Below, piece after piece: positions 14,120 to 23,415 of a stretch of DNA of 41,986 nucleotides. The stretch spans positions 1 to 41,986 of the forward strand of contig DAOUFY010000064.1 in NCBI GenBank assembly GCA_034429745.1, read 5' to 3'. Below the pieces are notes generated by a model. The model did not search any database and was not told the origin of the DNA. It was given only the letters and a program-made list of their open reading frames with translations. Source of the DNA: JBAXBF01 sp034429745 (GTDB lineage: Bacteria; Chloroflexota; Anaerolineae; Anaerolineales; DRKV01). The translations under genes and the position numbers were made by a program. Numbering within the stretch: the first letter of the stretch is position 1; every line of letters begins with the position of its first letter.

Positions 14120-15517
14120 TTAAATATGAATTGCATGTCCTTCCGCAACATGGGCTGCTTCCATAAGGATCTCGGAGAGGGTAGGGTGGGCATGGACGTT
14201 GCGGGAAATTTCTGTGATGGTTAATTCGTTTTTCTGTGCGAGCGTTAATTCCGGCAATAATTCAGTACACTCTGCACCGATAATATGGGCACCAAGAATT
14301 TCACCGTATTTACTGTCGGTGATAATTTTTGCCCAACCGCTGTTTTCTCCTAATCCTAAAGCTTTGCCATTGGCTTGATAGGGAAAACGACCGACTTTTA
14401 CTTGGTAACCGCGTTCTTTTGCTTGTTTTTCGGTTAGTCCAAATGATGCAATTTGTGGGTAACAATAGGTAGCTCGGGGGATCATCTCGTAATTGATTTT
14501 TTGTGTTTCGACGCCGGCAATGGATTCAGCACAAGTAATTCCTTGAACAGAAGCTACATGAGCAAGCATAAGTTTACCGGTTACGTCCCCTATAGCCCAA
14601 ATGCCTTTAACGTTGGTTGCCATAGAGTCATCTATTTCGATGAAGCCTTTCTCCGATATTGCTACACCAAGCGCTTCGAGACCTAGATTGCGGCTGTTGG
14701 GTTTAAAGCCAATAGCGACCAGTGCTTTTTCTGCTTCAATGACTTGTTTGCCTTGGGCGTTGCTTACGTTGACCTTGACCGAGTTTGTGGATTTTTCAAG
14801 CGATTCGACTTTTGTGCTAGTAAGTACTTTAATGCCGCGTTTTGTAAAAGCTTTGCTTAATTCGGCGCCGATTTCTTCATCCTCCAGCGGAACAAGTTGG
14901 GGCATCATTTCGACTATGGTAACATCAACCCCATACGAGTTCCAAATTGTAGCAAATTCTACACCGATAGCGCCTGCCCCAATAATGACAGCAGATTTTG
15001 GCAGCTGCTCCAAAAGGATAGCTTCTAAATAAGAAAGCACTTGGTTACCATCAATAGCTAATGCAGGCGGTGCAGCTGTTTGAGCACCAGTTGCAATGAT
15101 GATATTTTTAGCTTTTAGTGAAGTGTCTTTGCCGTCTTGGAGAGAGACAGTTACTTCTTGGTTGGATTTTAATTGGGCAGTACCCATAAACACTTCAATA
15201 TTATTTTTGCGCATAAGAAAACTTACCCCTTGGGTAAGCCGCTTGGCTACTTGCCGGCTTCGCTCAAAAGCTGCTTTGTAATCTAACGAGAGTTTTTCAT
15301 AGGAAAAACCAAAAGTTTTTCCTTCTTCGCGAAGAAGTCTGGCAACTTCTGCGTTGCGCAAAAGAGCTTTAGAAGGAATGCAGCCGACATTGAGGCAAAC
15401 ACCGCCTAACCATTGCTTGTCAACAATAGCAGTTTTTAGTCCTAATTGGGCTGCTCTAATGGCTGCTACATACCCACCAGGACCTGCTCCTATAACCACT
15501 ACATCAAATTCTGACAT
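14120..15517 (-). CDS. lpdA: Dihydrolipoamide dehydrogenase
   Basis: The 465-residue flavoenzyme is the E3 subunit that reoxidises dihydrolipoyl groups with NAD+. Evidence: FAD motif VVIGAGPGGYVAAIRAAQLG (about 7-26), the redox disulfide C41/C46 in GGVCLNVGCIPSKALL, the NAD motif VIIGAGAIGVEFATIW, the second FAD contact KGIWAIGDVTG and the C-terminal catalytic pair in HAHPTLSE. The length is standard. The start has AAGGAG upstream, though at a long distance (about 13 bp). No pyruvate/oxoglutarate dehydrogenase or glycine cleavage gene is in the window, so its partner complex cannot be told. The LysM gene downstream starts after a gap of 96 bp. Confidence 0.95.
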   Translation of the reverse strand: MSEFDVVVIGAGPGGYVAAIRAAQLGLKTAIVDKQWLGGVCLNVGCIPSKALLRNAEVARLLREEGKTFGFSYEKLSLDYKAAFERSRQVAKRLTQGVSFLMRKNNIEVFMGTAQLKSNQEVTVSLQDGKDTSLKAKNIIIATGAQTAAPPALAIDGNQVLSYLEAILLEQLPKSAVIIGAGAIGVEFATIWNSYGVDVTIVEMMPQLVPLEDEEIGAELSKAFTKRGIKVLTSTKVESLEKSTNSVKVNVSNAQGKQVIEAEKALVAIGFKPNSRNLGLEALGVAISEKGFIEIDDSMATNVKGIWAIGDVTGKLMLAHVASVQGITCAESIAGVETQKINYEMIPRATYCYPQIASFGLTEKQAKERGYQVKVGRFPYQANGKALGLGENSGWAKIITDSKYGEILGAHIIGAECTELLPELTLAQKNELTITEISRNVHAHPTLSEILMEAAHVAEGHAIHI

Positions 15518-15647
15518 AAGTTAATAGATACTCCTTGAAGTTATGAAATTATTATCTGGTTTTTAAATTTGATATAAGGAACTTAATATATTCCCAGTTC
15601 TTTGTACTTCCACATGGATAATCATGGTTTATGCTGCCAAAAACAAC

Positions 15648-15709
15648 TTGACAAATTATGCTTTCTAGTTGCTACAGAAATTATATTTATCTTGGAGAAA
15701 AATTATAAT
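15648..15709 (+). promoter_or_regulatory. AT-rich upstream region of the GH1 operon with promoter-like boxes
   Basis: The 227-bp gap between lpdA (minus) and the glycosidase (plus) holds a perfect TTGACA at 15648-15653 without a good -10 at the right distance, and a TATAAT at 15704-15709 without a good -35. One of them probably belongs to the operon promoter. The gene start has a strong GAGGAGGGG site. Confidence 0.3.
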
Positions 15710-15744
15710 ATAATTCACGTAAAAAACATAGAGGAGGGGTAGGC

Positions 15745-17025
15745 ATGCGACAAAACACGTTTCAATTTCCAGCAGGTTTTTTATGGGGTACGGCAACTTC
15801 TTCTCACCAAGTAGAAGGCAATAATATTAATAATCAATGGTGGGCTTGGGAGCAGACAGAAGGACGGATTATGCATGGGCATAAATCTGGGCTGGCGTGC
15901 GATTGGTGGGGAGGTCGCTGGCAGGAAGATTTCGATCGTGCTGCGCAACATTATCAGAATACTCACCGCCTCTCCATCGAATGGAGCAGAATCCAACCTT
16001 CTCCTCAACAATGGGATGACAGCAGTTTAGCTTATTATCAGACGATATTGCAGGGCATGAAATCTAGAGGGCTGAAGCCAATGGTTACGCTTCATCATTT
16101 TAGTGATCCTTTATGGATGTCAGAACAAGGAGGGTGGGAGAATCCTTTATCTGTACAATGGTTTGAAGCTTATGTGGAAAAGGTGGTGCGTGCTCTCAAG
16201 GATGAGAATGAACTGTGGATTACTATTAATGAGCCGAATGTGTATGCTACCTTTGGATATGTAATGGGGTTGTTTCCGCCGGGGAAGAAAAATATTTTAG
16301 CTGCCTATCGGGTTTTAGTGAATATGGTGAAAGCCCATGCAGCTGCCTATCATGCTATTCATCGCCTTCAACCTGAAGCGCGAGTGGGGTTTGCCTTGCA
16401 TTATCAGCAATTTAATCCAGCCAACGCTGATTCGATACTAGATCGTTGGGCAGCAAATATTCAGAGTAAGTTATTCAATGAAGCCTTCTTGAGAGCTTTG
16501 GCAGACGGCGTTTTCTCTTTTGGAGTGTATAATACTCATATCCCCCAAGCAGCTAAAACGCAGGATTTTATAGGGTTGAATTATTACACAAGCAGTCTTG
16601 TAACCTTTGATCTGACCAAAGCTGGGGAATTGTTTGGAAGAAGGTTTTTTCCACCGCAAGCTTTGCTAAGTGAAACAAAGTACATTGCTTGCGTGCCGCA
16701 GGGGCTTTATCAAGCCTTAAACAGGGTGAAGCTTTACGGTTTGCCGATCATTATTACAGAAAATGGAGTTGAAGATGGTCAAGACAGCCTGCGGCCTTAT
16801 TATTTAGAAAGCCATCTTCGGCAATGTGCTCGGGCAATTCGCGAGGGGGTTCCTATTGAAGGGTATTATCATTGGTCTCTGGTGGATAATTTTGAATGGG
16901 AACGAGGATGGACACAGAAATTTGGTTTATGGGCATTAGATCCGCAAACACAAACACGCACTCCAAGAAAAAGTGTGGAAGTTTATTCCCGTATTTGTCA
17001 AGCTAATGCCATCGAAGATGAGTAA
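15745..17025 (+). CDS. Glycoside hydrolase family 1 (beta-glucosidase-type)
   Basis: The 426-residue cytoplasmic enzyme hydrolyses beta-linked glucosides or galactosides by the retaining mechanism. The GH1 N-terminal signature FPAGFLWGTATSSHQVEG (8-25) is present, as are HRLSIEWSRIQP and TLHHFSDPLWMSEQGGWENP. The acid/base is E163 in TINEPNV and the nucleophile is E339 in IITENGVEDG; the C-terminal HWSLVDNFEWERGW lines the sugar site. It is slightly short for the family (usually 440-480), with a compact middle part around residues 225-275. The start has a strong GAGGAGGGG site. Its stop codon lies inside the likely start of Elp3 (8-bp overlap). The exact sugar is not predictable. Confidence 0.94.
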   Translation: MRQNTFQFPAGFLWGTATSSHQVEGNNINNQWWAWEQTEGRIMHGHKSGLACDWWGGRWQEDFDRAAQHYQNTHRLSIEWSRIQPSPQQWDDSSLAYYQTILQGMKSRGLKPMVTLHHFSDPLWMSEQGGWENPLSVQWFEAYVEKVVRALKDENELWITINEPNVYATFGYVMGLFPPGKKNILAAYRVLVNMVKAHAAAYHAIHRLQPEARVGFALHYQQFNPANADSILDRWAANIQSKLFNEAFLRALADGVFSFGVYNTHIPQAAKTQDFIGLNYYTSSLVTFDLTKAGELFGRRFFPPQALLSETKYIACVPQGLYQALNRVKLYGLPIIITENGVEDGQDSLRPYYLESHLRQCARAIREGVPIEGYYHWSLVDNFEWERGWTQKFGLWALDPQTQTRTPRKSVEVYSRICQANAIEDE

Positions 17026-18679
17026 GGGAAGCAAAGAGGAAATATCTCCTATGGAATTTAGTGAGAAAAATCTCTCAGCTAAAAAGGAAAAGTGGTTAGA
17101 AAGGCGAACCTATTCTAGTGAGGTTTTAAGTATTGCCCGTAAGGCACTGGAAGATGTTCGAATGGGGAAGGATGTGCTCGATGCACTGCGGCATCATCCA
17201 CTGCCAAATGGCGGATATTTGGGCAAGCATGCCTTGATAAAGGCGTATCAAGAATTGGTTAGCCGCGGTGAATGGGCGGAAGATAATGAATTATTAGCCA
17301 AAGTGCGCATGAAGCCGATTCGCACGCTTTCAGGAGTGGCAACGGTTACGGTATTGACTGAACCGTACCCTTGCCCTCATCATTGCATATTTTGCCCTCA
17401 AGAAGAAGGTATGCCCAAAAGCTACTTGCAAGAGGAGCCGGGCGCGAAGCGGGCATATGAAAACGACTTTGACCCTTATCGCCAAGTAAAATCCCGCTTG
17501 CAGTCGTTGGAGGCTGTAGGACACCCAACGGAGAAAGTGGAGCTGCTTATTCTTGGGGGGACATGGACGGCTTATCCTAAGGATTATCAGGAGTGGTTTG
17601 TAAAACGCTGCTTTGATGCCTTAAATAGCGATGATAGTAAAGAACCTGCAGAAACCCTAAAGGAAGCTCATCAGATAAATGTGGCTGCAGCTCATAGAAA
17701 TGTTGGGTTGGTTATAGAAACCAGGCCGGATGAGATTAATGTAGGCGTGCTGAAGTGGCTGAGATATTTGGGGGTTACAAAAGTACAGATGGGAGCACAA
17801 AGTTGTAATGATTCAATTTTAGCTCTCAATCAACGCGGACATACTGTTGCACAAACTAGGCAAGCTGCAGCTTTACTAAGGGCGGCGGGGTTTAAATTTG
17901 TACTGCATTGGATGCCTAACTTGCTGGGGTCAACACCGCAAAGAGATAAAGAGGATTTTAGCCATCTCTGGTATGATTTGTGTCCGGATGAGTTAAAGAT
18001 TTATCCGACCCAATTGCTGGAAAGTGCACCCCTTTATCGTTATTGGGTTAAAGGAGAATATCAACCTTACAGCACAGAAACACTTATTGAACTGTTGGCA
18101 GAAATAAAGCCCACAATCCCTCGCTATTGCAGGGTTAATCGCGTCATCCGAGATATTCCCTCGCCGTATGTCGTTGCGGGGAATAAACGCACAAGCCTGC
18201 GGTTAGATGTGCACGAAAGAATGAAAATGCTTGGCAAACGCTGCCAATGTATTCGCTGCCGAGAAGTAAGGGGAGAGGCAATACAATTCGAGGAGTTAAT
18301 GTTGGAAGAAATTGTATATGCTGCCGGCGGAAGTGAGGAACATTTTCTTTCATTTGTAACCCCGGAAGATAAAATTGCTGGGTTTTTGCGGTTATCTTTG
18401 CCAGGAAAAACAACTCCGAGAGTTGATATAGATGATCTTGAAGGAGCTGCGATTATCCGGGAAGTACATGTTTATGGACAGGCATTGGGGGGTGGAGAGG
18501 AGCAGCGCGGCGCAGCGCAGCATATTGGCTTAGGAAGCCGGTTGATTGATTTGGCAAAGGATATCGCTCGGCAGAAAGGCTTTGCTCGAATGGCAGTGAT
18601 TTCTGCTGTAGGAACGCGTCAATATTATCAGAGGCACGGATTCGAAATGGGTGAATTGTATCAAGTGTGTGAGTTATGA
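17018..18679 (+). CDS. elp3: Elp3-type radical SAM/acetyltransferase (tRNA U34 modification)
   Basis: The 553-residue protein starts at the ATG overlapping the GH1 stop (17018); an ATG at 17051 with AGAGG upstream is an alternative. The radical-SAM cluster motif is C119, C123, C126 in CPHHCIFCPQEEG. It is followed by ILGGTWTAYPKDYQEWF, IETRPDEI and VTKVQMGAQSCND, all typical of Elp3. A cysteine set in KRCQCIRCREVRG matches the zinc-binding element. The C-terminal GNAT domain (last 140 residues) has REVHVYGQAL, GLGSRLIDLAKDIA and YYQRHGFEMGELY. Elp3 uses acetyl-CoA and SAM to start cm5U34 formation in tRNA. Bacterial Elp3 is known from a limited set of phyla, including Chloroflexota. It shares an operon with a glycosidase and a small membrane protein, with no obvious functional link. 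Confidence 0.93.
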   Translation: MSKGSKEEISPMEFSEKNLSAKKEKWLERRTYSSEVLSIARKALEDVRMGKDVLDALRHHPLPNGGYLGKHALIKAYQELVSRGEWAEDNELLAKVRMKPIRTLSGVATVTVLTEPYPCPHHCIFCPQEEGMPKSYLQEEPGAKRAYENDFDPYRQVKSRLQSLEAVGHPTEKVELLILGGTWTAYPKDYQEWFVKRCFDALNSDDSKEPAETLKEAHQINVAAAHRNVGLVIETRPDEINVGVLKWLRYLGVTKVQMGAQSCNDSILALNQRGHTVAQTRQAAALLRAAGFKFVLHWMPNLLGSTPQRDKEDFSHLWYDLCPDELKIYPTQLLESAPLYRYWVKGEYQPYSTETLIELLAEIKPTIPRYCRVNRVIRDIPSPYVVAGNKRTSLRLDVHERMKMLGKRCQCIRCREVRGEAIQFEELMLEEIVYAAGGSEEHFLSFVTPEDKIAGFLRLSLPGKTTPRVDIDDLEGAAIIREVHVYGQALGGGEEQRGAAQHIGLGSRLIDLAKDIARQKGFARMAVISAVGTRQYYQRHGFEMGELYQVCEL

Positions 18680-19113
18680 ACCATAGTAAAGAAAGAAGGC
18701 TTCTTTGGCTAGCGCGCATGTTGATTGGCGGAGTAACCTTCTTGAACATTCAATGCGCGCTGGCTTTTTTAATCTCACCACAGTTTTATAGCGGTGGTTT
18801 TGATTTAAGCGGAGCGCATGGTGAAGCGGTTATCCGTTCACTAGGCATTTTATTCCTCATGTGGAACGTGCCTTACGTTGTGGCTTTATGGAATCCTGTG
18901 CGTAACCGCCTGTCACTGATTGAAGCAGTGATCATGCAAAGTATTGGGGTAGCGGGAGAAAGTTTGTTATTATGGAAAACACCGCAATTGAGTGCGACAG
19001 TGAAGGAGTCGTTAATAAGATTCATTGTTTTTGACAGTTTGGGATGGATGGCGCTGCTGCTGGCATTGGGAATAGTGCGTTTTATTATCTTATCAAGTCG
19101 TAAAGGAAATTAG
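18676..19113 (+). CDS. Small four-helix membrane protein, unknown
   Basis: The 145-residue protein has its ATG overlapping the Elp3 stop by four bases, so it is translationally coupled. Four hydrophobic segments are visible (about 12-33, 48-70, 82-100 and 113-138), linked by short loops. A conserved-looking HGEAVIRSLGILFLMWNVPY lies in the second helix, and NPVRNR follows in a cytoplasmic loop. I do not recognise a named family. The basic N-terminus (MNHSKERRLLWLAR) and C-terminus (SSRKGN) point to both ends being inside. It is the last gene of the GH1-elp3 operon. Confidence 0.85.
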   Translation: MNHSKERRLLWLARMLIGGVTFLNIQCALAFLISPQFYSGGFDLSGAHGEAVIRSLGILFLMWNVPYVVALWNPVRNRLSLIEAVIMQSIGVAGESLLLWKTPQLSATVKESLIRFIVFDSLGWMALLLALGIVRFIILSSRKGN

Positions 19114-19140
19114 AAGATTAGGCAGTTGGATTTTACATTC

Positions 19141-19779
19141 CTAAGGGATTTTCATCACCTGTCCATTGATTTTTGTAAAGAGTATTCCTTGCAAATAGTC
19201 GGGGTAATCTTCCACGTATATGGCGCTCTCACCGTTTAGTAAAGCATACAAAGGGGCAACCGTGGAATCGTGAGTGATGTAAAGGAAAAGTTCGTTGCTG
19301 AGCAAAGGAATTTTTATCCGATGGAGGATAATACTTAGGCGTTGTGTGTCTATGCTGCTGATGGCTTTTTCTTCTATGCCTTGGCGTGAAAAGATATCAA
19401 TCCTTTGTTTGTGATTGAGAGAATAATCAGAAGTATAGCGCTGAGGAGCGAGAAAGGGACTAAATAACCACCAAAAGCTGTAGATGGGAATATTGGCTTG
19501 ATACCCTGTGCGGATTGCTTCAGCGGTATGAATACAACGCAATATTGGGCTACTGAATAAGCCGCGTAAGTAAAAATGGCTGCGCAGCGCTGAGCCAAAT
19601 TCTCGAGCAGCTTGCCAACCTTCAGGGGTGAGATCGGCTTCATAGACATCTTTGAGCGTTTGTAAGTTAGCGCGTGGTGCATGGCGGATGACAAAAGCCA
19701 ATCCTTGACGACTGGGCAAAGTATTTTCTTTGCCAATTTCCAATAAGTTAGTGAGTGTTGTATATGGTTTGCTTTGCAA
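19141..19779 (-). CDS. Histidine phosphatase superfamily protein
   Basis: The 212-residue protein has the RHG-type catalytic core. FVIRHAPR (R32, H33) supplies the phospho-histidine. LTPEGWQAAREFG and FSSPILRCIHTAEAI (with R81) follow, and THDSTVAPLYALL near residues 168-180 supplies the second histidine. The family covers phosphoglycerate-mutase-like and acid phosphatases, and the motif variants resemble branch 2 (RHAxR, HDxT). The start is a TTG at 19779 with AAAGG about 12 bases upstream, as no ATG fits; the start is therefore uncertain. It overlaps the end of the CapA-like gene by about 30 bases, so the two are co-translated. No signal peptide is seen, so it is probably cytoplasmic. The substrate is unknown. 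Confidence 0.8.
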   Translation of the reverse strand: MQSKPYTTLTNLLEIGKENTLPSRQGLAFVIRHAPRANLQTLKDVYEADLTPEGWQAAREFGSALRSHFYLRGLFSSPILRCIHTAEAIRTGYQANIPIYSFWWLFSPFLAPQRYTSDYSLNHKQRIDIFSRQGIEEKAISSIDTQRLSIILHRIKIPLLSNELFLYITHDSTVAPLYALLNGESAIYVEDYPDYLQGILFTKINGQVMKIP

Positions 19780-20971
19780 GGGTTTGGTTTACCTTTTTTA
19801 TTTTGTTTAAGATGATTGTCCGTTCTTTCTCTGTAGGGTAAGAGAGAGTTCCATCACGGGCTGAGAGGATCACTTCAGCGGTGTATCCTTTCAGTTTCTT
19901 GCCCTCAAAGGTAACAGTGAGCAGCAAAGAAGACCGCAGGTTGATATCCCAGAATTGATCAAAGACGAAATTGCCTAGCCCATAAAAGACTGGCACTCCA
20001 TCAATGGTTTCGAAGCCTTGGATCACATGTGTATGATTGCCAATGATAAGGTCTGCGCCTAATTTTACAGCTAGTTTTGCATATTTGCGCTGATTAGGAT
20101 TAGGATAGGGACTATATTCAGGTCCCCAATGAGGCATGAAGATAACGATATCACCTGACTGACGAGCGAGTTTTATTGCATAAGCTAAATTTTCCTCATT
20201 CAATACAGCAATACCCGGCTTATTCTCGGCAGCAAAAGCATTTTTTTCAATTTCACCTAATGAAATGATGGCAAAGCGGACTCCCTTAACGGGAAAGACA
20301 ACTGGCTGCAAAGCTTCTTTCAAATTATTACCTGCACCAATGGGTTTTACTCCAGATTTATTTAAAATATCCAAAGTATCCTTCAATGGGCGGTAGGCTT
20401 GATTGGTGAGAGAACAGTTATTGATATGATTTGTTGCAACACTTGCACCATCAAAACCTGCACGAGCCAGAGCTTGGGCGTGTAAGGGAGAGCCATTGAG
20501 AATAAACGTCCATGGAACACAACCCATGGGTGGGCAAACATCTGTTAAGGAGCCATTGACCGTGGTTATGGCTAAATCTGCCTGTGTTACTTTATCTTTT
20601 ATAGCTGTGTAGATGTAATCCGCATTGCCTTTAGAGTCAACGCCGGCTTGCACGCAGCGGCCTGGCACCATTTGCCCTGTGAAGAGAAGGGTTATTTTTT
20701 CTTCAGATGAATTGATGGATTTAAGTTGAGGAGTACCATCATTGCTGCAAGCAATAGCTTCGGATTGGTTTTCTGATGGCTGCGGAAGAGGGCAGCAAGC
20801 ATGGGCAGACAATGTAGGATGTGCAAACTCAATAGCTATGATTAGAACAGCAGCCGTATAAATGATTGCGCAAACATGCTGTCTTGATGATAAAAAGGTG
20901 GCTAAGTCTTGCCAAAAAGTATAAAGCCATCTCGCGAGCTTAGATGTTATTAGTGTTGATTTGCTAGTCAT
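19748..20971 (-). CDS. CapA-like (PGA_cap) metallophosphatase-fold protein, altered metal site
   Basis: The ATG at 20971 gives 407 residues; a longer frame would run into queG. One membrane helix (about 33-50) is followed by a Cys/Ser-rich stalk and then the PGA_cap domain (about 92-390). Matching motifs are LLFTGQMVPGR, GFDGASVATNHINN, IVIFMPHWGPEYSPYPN, ADLIIGNHTHVIQG and VFYGLGNFVFDQFW. Two metal-site positions differ from the family: GD reads GQ (Q100), and NLE reads TVN (about 137-139). An extra segment with DVCPPMGCVPWTF holds a CX5C pair. Known CapA proteins take part in poly-gamma-glutamate capsule formation, but many relatives have unknown roles. Here it sits next to glycosyltransferases, so an envelope role is likely. 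Confidence 0.82.
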   Translation of the reverse strand: MTSKSTLITSKLARWLYTFWQDLATFLSSRQHVCAIIYTAAVLIIAIEFAHPTLSAHACCPLPQPSENQSEAIACSNDGTPQLKSINSSEEKITLLFTGQMVPGRCVQAGVDSKGNADYIYTAIKDKVTQADLAITTVNGSLTDVCPPMGCVPWTFILNGSPLHAQALARAGFDGASVATNHINNCSLTNQAYRPLKDTLDILNKSGVKPIGAGNNLKEALQPVVFPVKGVRFAIISLGEIEKNAFAAENKPGIAVLNEENLAYAIKLARQSGDIVIFMPHWGPEYSPYPNPNQRKYAKLAVKLGADLIIGNHTHVIQGFETIDGVPVFYGLGNFVFDQFWDINLRSSLLLTVTFEGKKLKGYTAEVILSARDGTLSYPTEKERTIILNKIKKVNQTLAKQTIYNTH

Positions 20972-21080
20972 AGCCTGAAAAAGTATATCATTAAATGGGG
21001 TGAAGAGACACCTGATGTTTATGAAATAGCCCAATTTAAAAAGCTGCCTAAGTTGGGTTGACAAGGGTTGCAAATTACCT

Positions 21081-22253
21081 TTATTCAGGTGTATGGTTGG
21101 GCAGGTTAAGTGCAGCAGTAATTTCACTGATTACATATGGGTCTTGTTCACTAGATAGGGTGGTTTTCAAATAGTGAAGAGTTTCTTCAGACTTTCTTTT
21201 ACCCAATGACCAAGCTGCATTAGCGCGAATGAGTGGGTCAGCGTGTTTCACAAGCAGATTGCTCAGGGCGTTTACTATGCTATGCTGAATGCTTGCATTA
21301 GCAGACCCGCGTGCAAGCAAATTGCCGGCCACTATGATCACATTGCGGAGGTAGTTACGCCACTTGGCGCGGCTAACGGCGCTGCGGCCATATTTTGCTT
21401 TAAATGTATTTGGAGTAAGATGAATTTCCTCAAGCAAATTGGGAAAAAGTGCAGAAAAGTCCATTGACTGGAACTGTGGCAAACGACGAGAAGCGCGGTG
21501 GTTCCAAGGACATACCATTTGACAGATGTCGCAACCAAAAACCCATTTGCCCAACTTTGGGCGCAGATCAGGAGCAATGGCGCCGCGATGTTCAATAGTT
21601 AAGTAAGCTATGCATCGAGACGCATCAATGGTACGGTTGGCTAAAATGCAAGAAGTGGGACAGGCTTGAATACAGCGATTACATGAACCGCAGTAGTCGG
21701 CTAACAAGGGGTTATCCGGCTCAAGTTCGATCGGCAACAGCAATTCTGCTAAAAGTAAAGAAGAACCCAAGCGCGGGTTGATCAAACAGCCATTTTTTCC
21801 TATCCATCCTAAACCGCTACGCATCGCTAATTCGCGTTCTAAAATAGGACCGGCATCTGTATATACTTTATAGGGGAAAGCATCTCCCACTTCAGATTGA
21901 ATCCAAGCCGCCAATTCGTGTATTTTTGGTGGCAAGGATAAATGATAATCTTCTCCAAGTGTATAGGCTGAAATACGTCCCCAAGGATAGTGCAAGGGAG
22001 GATTAAATCCATAAGGCAGAGGACGCAGGGGGCCTAATACCACTACACTTCGGATAGGCTCAAAAAGTGAGTGCAAGTCTGCACGCGAGCGGCGAGCCCT
22101 TTGAGATTCTAAAAAATGCATCTCAGCGTGCAATCCCTGGCGAAGCCATTGCTCGTATCGTTCATAACCATCTAAGGGGCGCGCATCGGTTATATTACAA
22201 AGTTCAAAACCGAGCTGTAAGGCTTTTGCTTTAATTCGGCTTTTAAGGTTCAT
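21081..22253 (-). CDS. queG: Epoxyqueuosine reductase
   Basis: The 390-residue enzyme makes the last step to queuosine in tRNA, reducing epoxyqueuosine with cobalamin and two [4Fe-4S] clusters. Family features are YERYEQWLRQGLHAEMHFL, the catalytic aspartate in VYTDAGPILERELAMRSGLGWIGKNGCLI, then CGSCNRCIQACPTSCI and GCDICQMVCPWN, which supply the eight cluster cysteines. The C-terminal 60 residues look like HEAT-type repeats (HADPLIRANAAWSLGK, EQDPYVISEITAAL), as in many QueG proteins. No strong ribosome binding site is seen at the ATG (22253). It lies between the GT4 gene and the CapA-like gene on the same strand. Its presence implies queuosine use or salvage. Confidence 0.95.
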   Translation of the reverse strand: MNLKSRIKAKALQLGFELCNITDARPLDGYERYEQWLRQGLHAEMHFLESQRARRSRADLHSLFEPIRSVVVLGPLRPLPYGFNPPLHYPWGRISAYTLGEDYHLSLPPKIHELAAWIQSEVGDAFPYKVYTDAGPILERELAMRSGLGWIGKNGCLINPRLGSSLLLAELLLPIELEPDNPLLADYCGSCNRCIQACPTSCILANRTIDASRCIAYLTIEHRGAIAPDLRPKLGKWVFGCDICQMVCPWNHRASRRLPQFQSMDFSALFPNLLEEIHLTPNTFKAKYGRSAVSRAKWRNYLRNVIIVAGNLLARGSANASIQHSIVNALSNLLVKHADPLIRANAAWSLGKRKSEETLHYLKTTLSSEQDPYVISEITAALNLPNHTPE

Positions 22254-22281
22254 CGAGTTGAAAAGTATAAATCAAAGGGAA

Positions 22282-23415
22282 TTAAGTGATTTCATTACTA
22301 AATGCCCTAAGCCAATCCTTTACTCTTACTTTCCAAGTCATATACTCATTCATATAACATACTTGATCCCATAGGTGGGCTGCTATAAATTCTGGGTTAT
22401 TTATAAATTCCATAATGACTGAAGTAAGAGCATTAAGATACTCATTTTCGTATTCCTTGATAGAACGGAATGCTACTGGTACAAGCTGGGCAAAGCGGTT
22501 AGTCGTTTCTGGCAAAGCTCCGTATTCGCTGGTAACCACTAAGCAGCCGCTGGCTAAAGCTTCCATTACTGCGATGCAGGCTGTTTCAGCAAAGGTGTTT
22601 GGATAAGCCAATATAGAAATAGGTTTAAGAGCCTCTGCCAGCTGTGGCTGCGGAAGTGAACCGATGTATTCCACTCCACTTGTCTGCTGACAACGCTGGT
22701 AAAGTTCTTTAAGCCATTGCTCCTCATTGTTTTCATCTTTTTGATAGACTTTCATGGAAGAAAACACCTTTAATTGAATCTTAGGGAAGATCTTTTTTAA
22801 AGGTTCGAAAACATCCAATAGGCTGTCAAGTCCGCGGAATGGTGTACTGGTATATGCAAGCATGGGATAAGAGGTTTTTTGTTTGGTTGCCCATAAGTCT
22901 TCTTGGGAAGTAAAAAGATTCTCAAAAGCCGGGGCGATAGCATAACGGATGATAAGGCTTTGTTTTTCGTCAATATGATAGTGATTGATAAATCGGGTAC
23001 GCTGGAATTCACTCAGGAAGATAAAACGCTGCCATTTATTGCGAATTTGTTTTTGCAGCAAGGGGTACATGGGCGGCTGATCCACATCAAGTGTGATCCA
23101 TAACCATAAGGGTACATGATCGGCAAGTTGAGCTCGGTAATCATCTATAACTTGAATTGAATTTAACACTATAGCCACATCAAGCGGCTGTTTTTGCAAG
23201 AAACCGCTTGCAATGGCGCGTTGATGATTCAGGCAATGCACACCGCGAAAGGTTCCCTCAAGCGGTGTATTGCTGAGTAGAAAGACTTCACATCCTTCTT
23301 GAGCTAATGCTATGGCTAAATAACATAATGCTGATTCTGAGCCTCCTAATGGCTGCTGGAAGGGTGTTTCTACATAAAATGACATGCGACCGGGATGCAA
23401 AAAACAAATTTTCAA
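22282..23415 (-). CDS. GT4-type glycosyltransferase
   Basis: The 377-residue protein has the GT-B fold. The N-terminal half begins MKICFLHPGRMSFY and holds the acceptor loop QQPLGGSESALCYLAIALAQEG. The C-terminal half carries the nucleotide-sugar site, seen as EALASGCLVVTSEYGALPET (about 290-310), with the two glutamates typical of retaining GT4 enzymes (E-x7-E pattern, slightly altered). It is probably cytoplasmic, at the membrane face. Its start overlaps the preceding GT92-like gene by four bases (ATGA), so the two transferases are likely to act on the same glycan. Donor and acceptor sugars cannot be told. Confidence 0.88.
   Translation of the reverse strand: MKICFLHPGRMSFYVETPFQQPLGGSESALCYLAIALAQEGCEVFLLSNTPLEGTFRGVHCLNHQRAIASGFLQKQPLDVAIVLNSIQVIDDYRAQLADHVPLWLWITLDVDQPPMYPLLQKQIRNKWQRFIFLSEFQRTRFINHYHIDEKQSLIIRYAIAPAFENLFTSQEDLWATKQKTSYPMLAYTSTPFRGLDSLLDVFEPLKKIFPKIQLKVFSSMKVYQKDENNEEQWLKELYQRCQQTSGVEYIGSLPQPQLAEALKPISILAYPNTFAETACIAVMEALASGCLVVTSEYGALPETTNRFAQLVPVAFRSIKEYENEYLNALTSVIMEFINNPEFIAAHLWDQVCYMNEYMTWKVRVKDWLRAFSNEIT

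Noticed and set aside
14601..15032. 143-codon open frame on the plus strand opposite lpdA
   Set aside because: Its serine-rich, low-information translation is typical of the antisense of a conserved gene; lpdA on the other strand is certain.
19374..19736. Open frame within the histidine phosphatase gene in another minus frame
   Set aside because: The phosphatase frame carries all catalytic motifs; this one has none.
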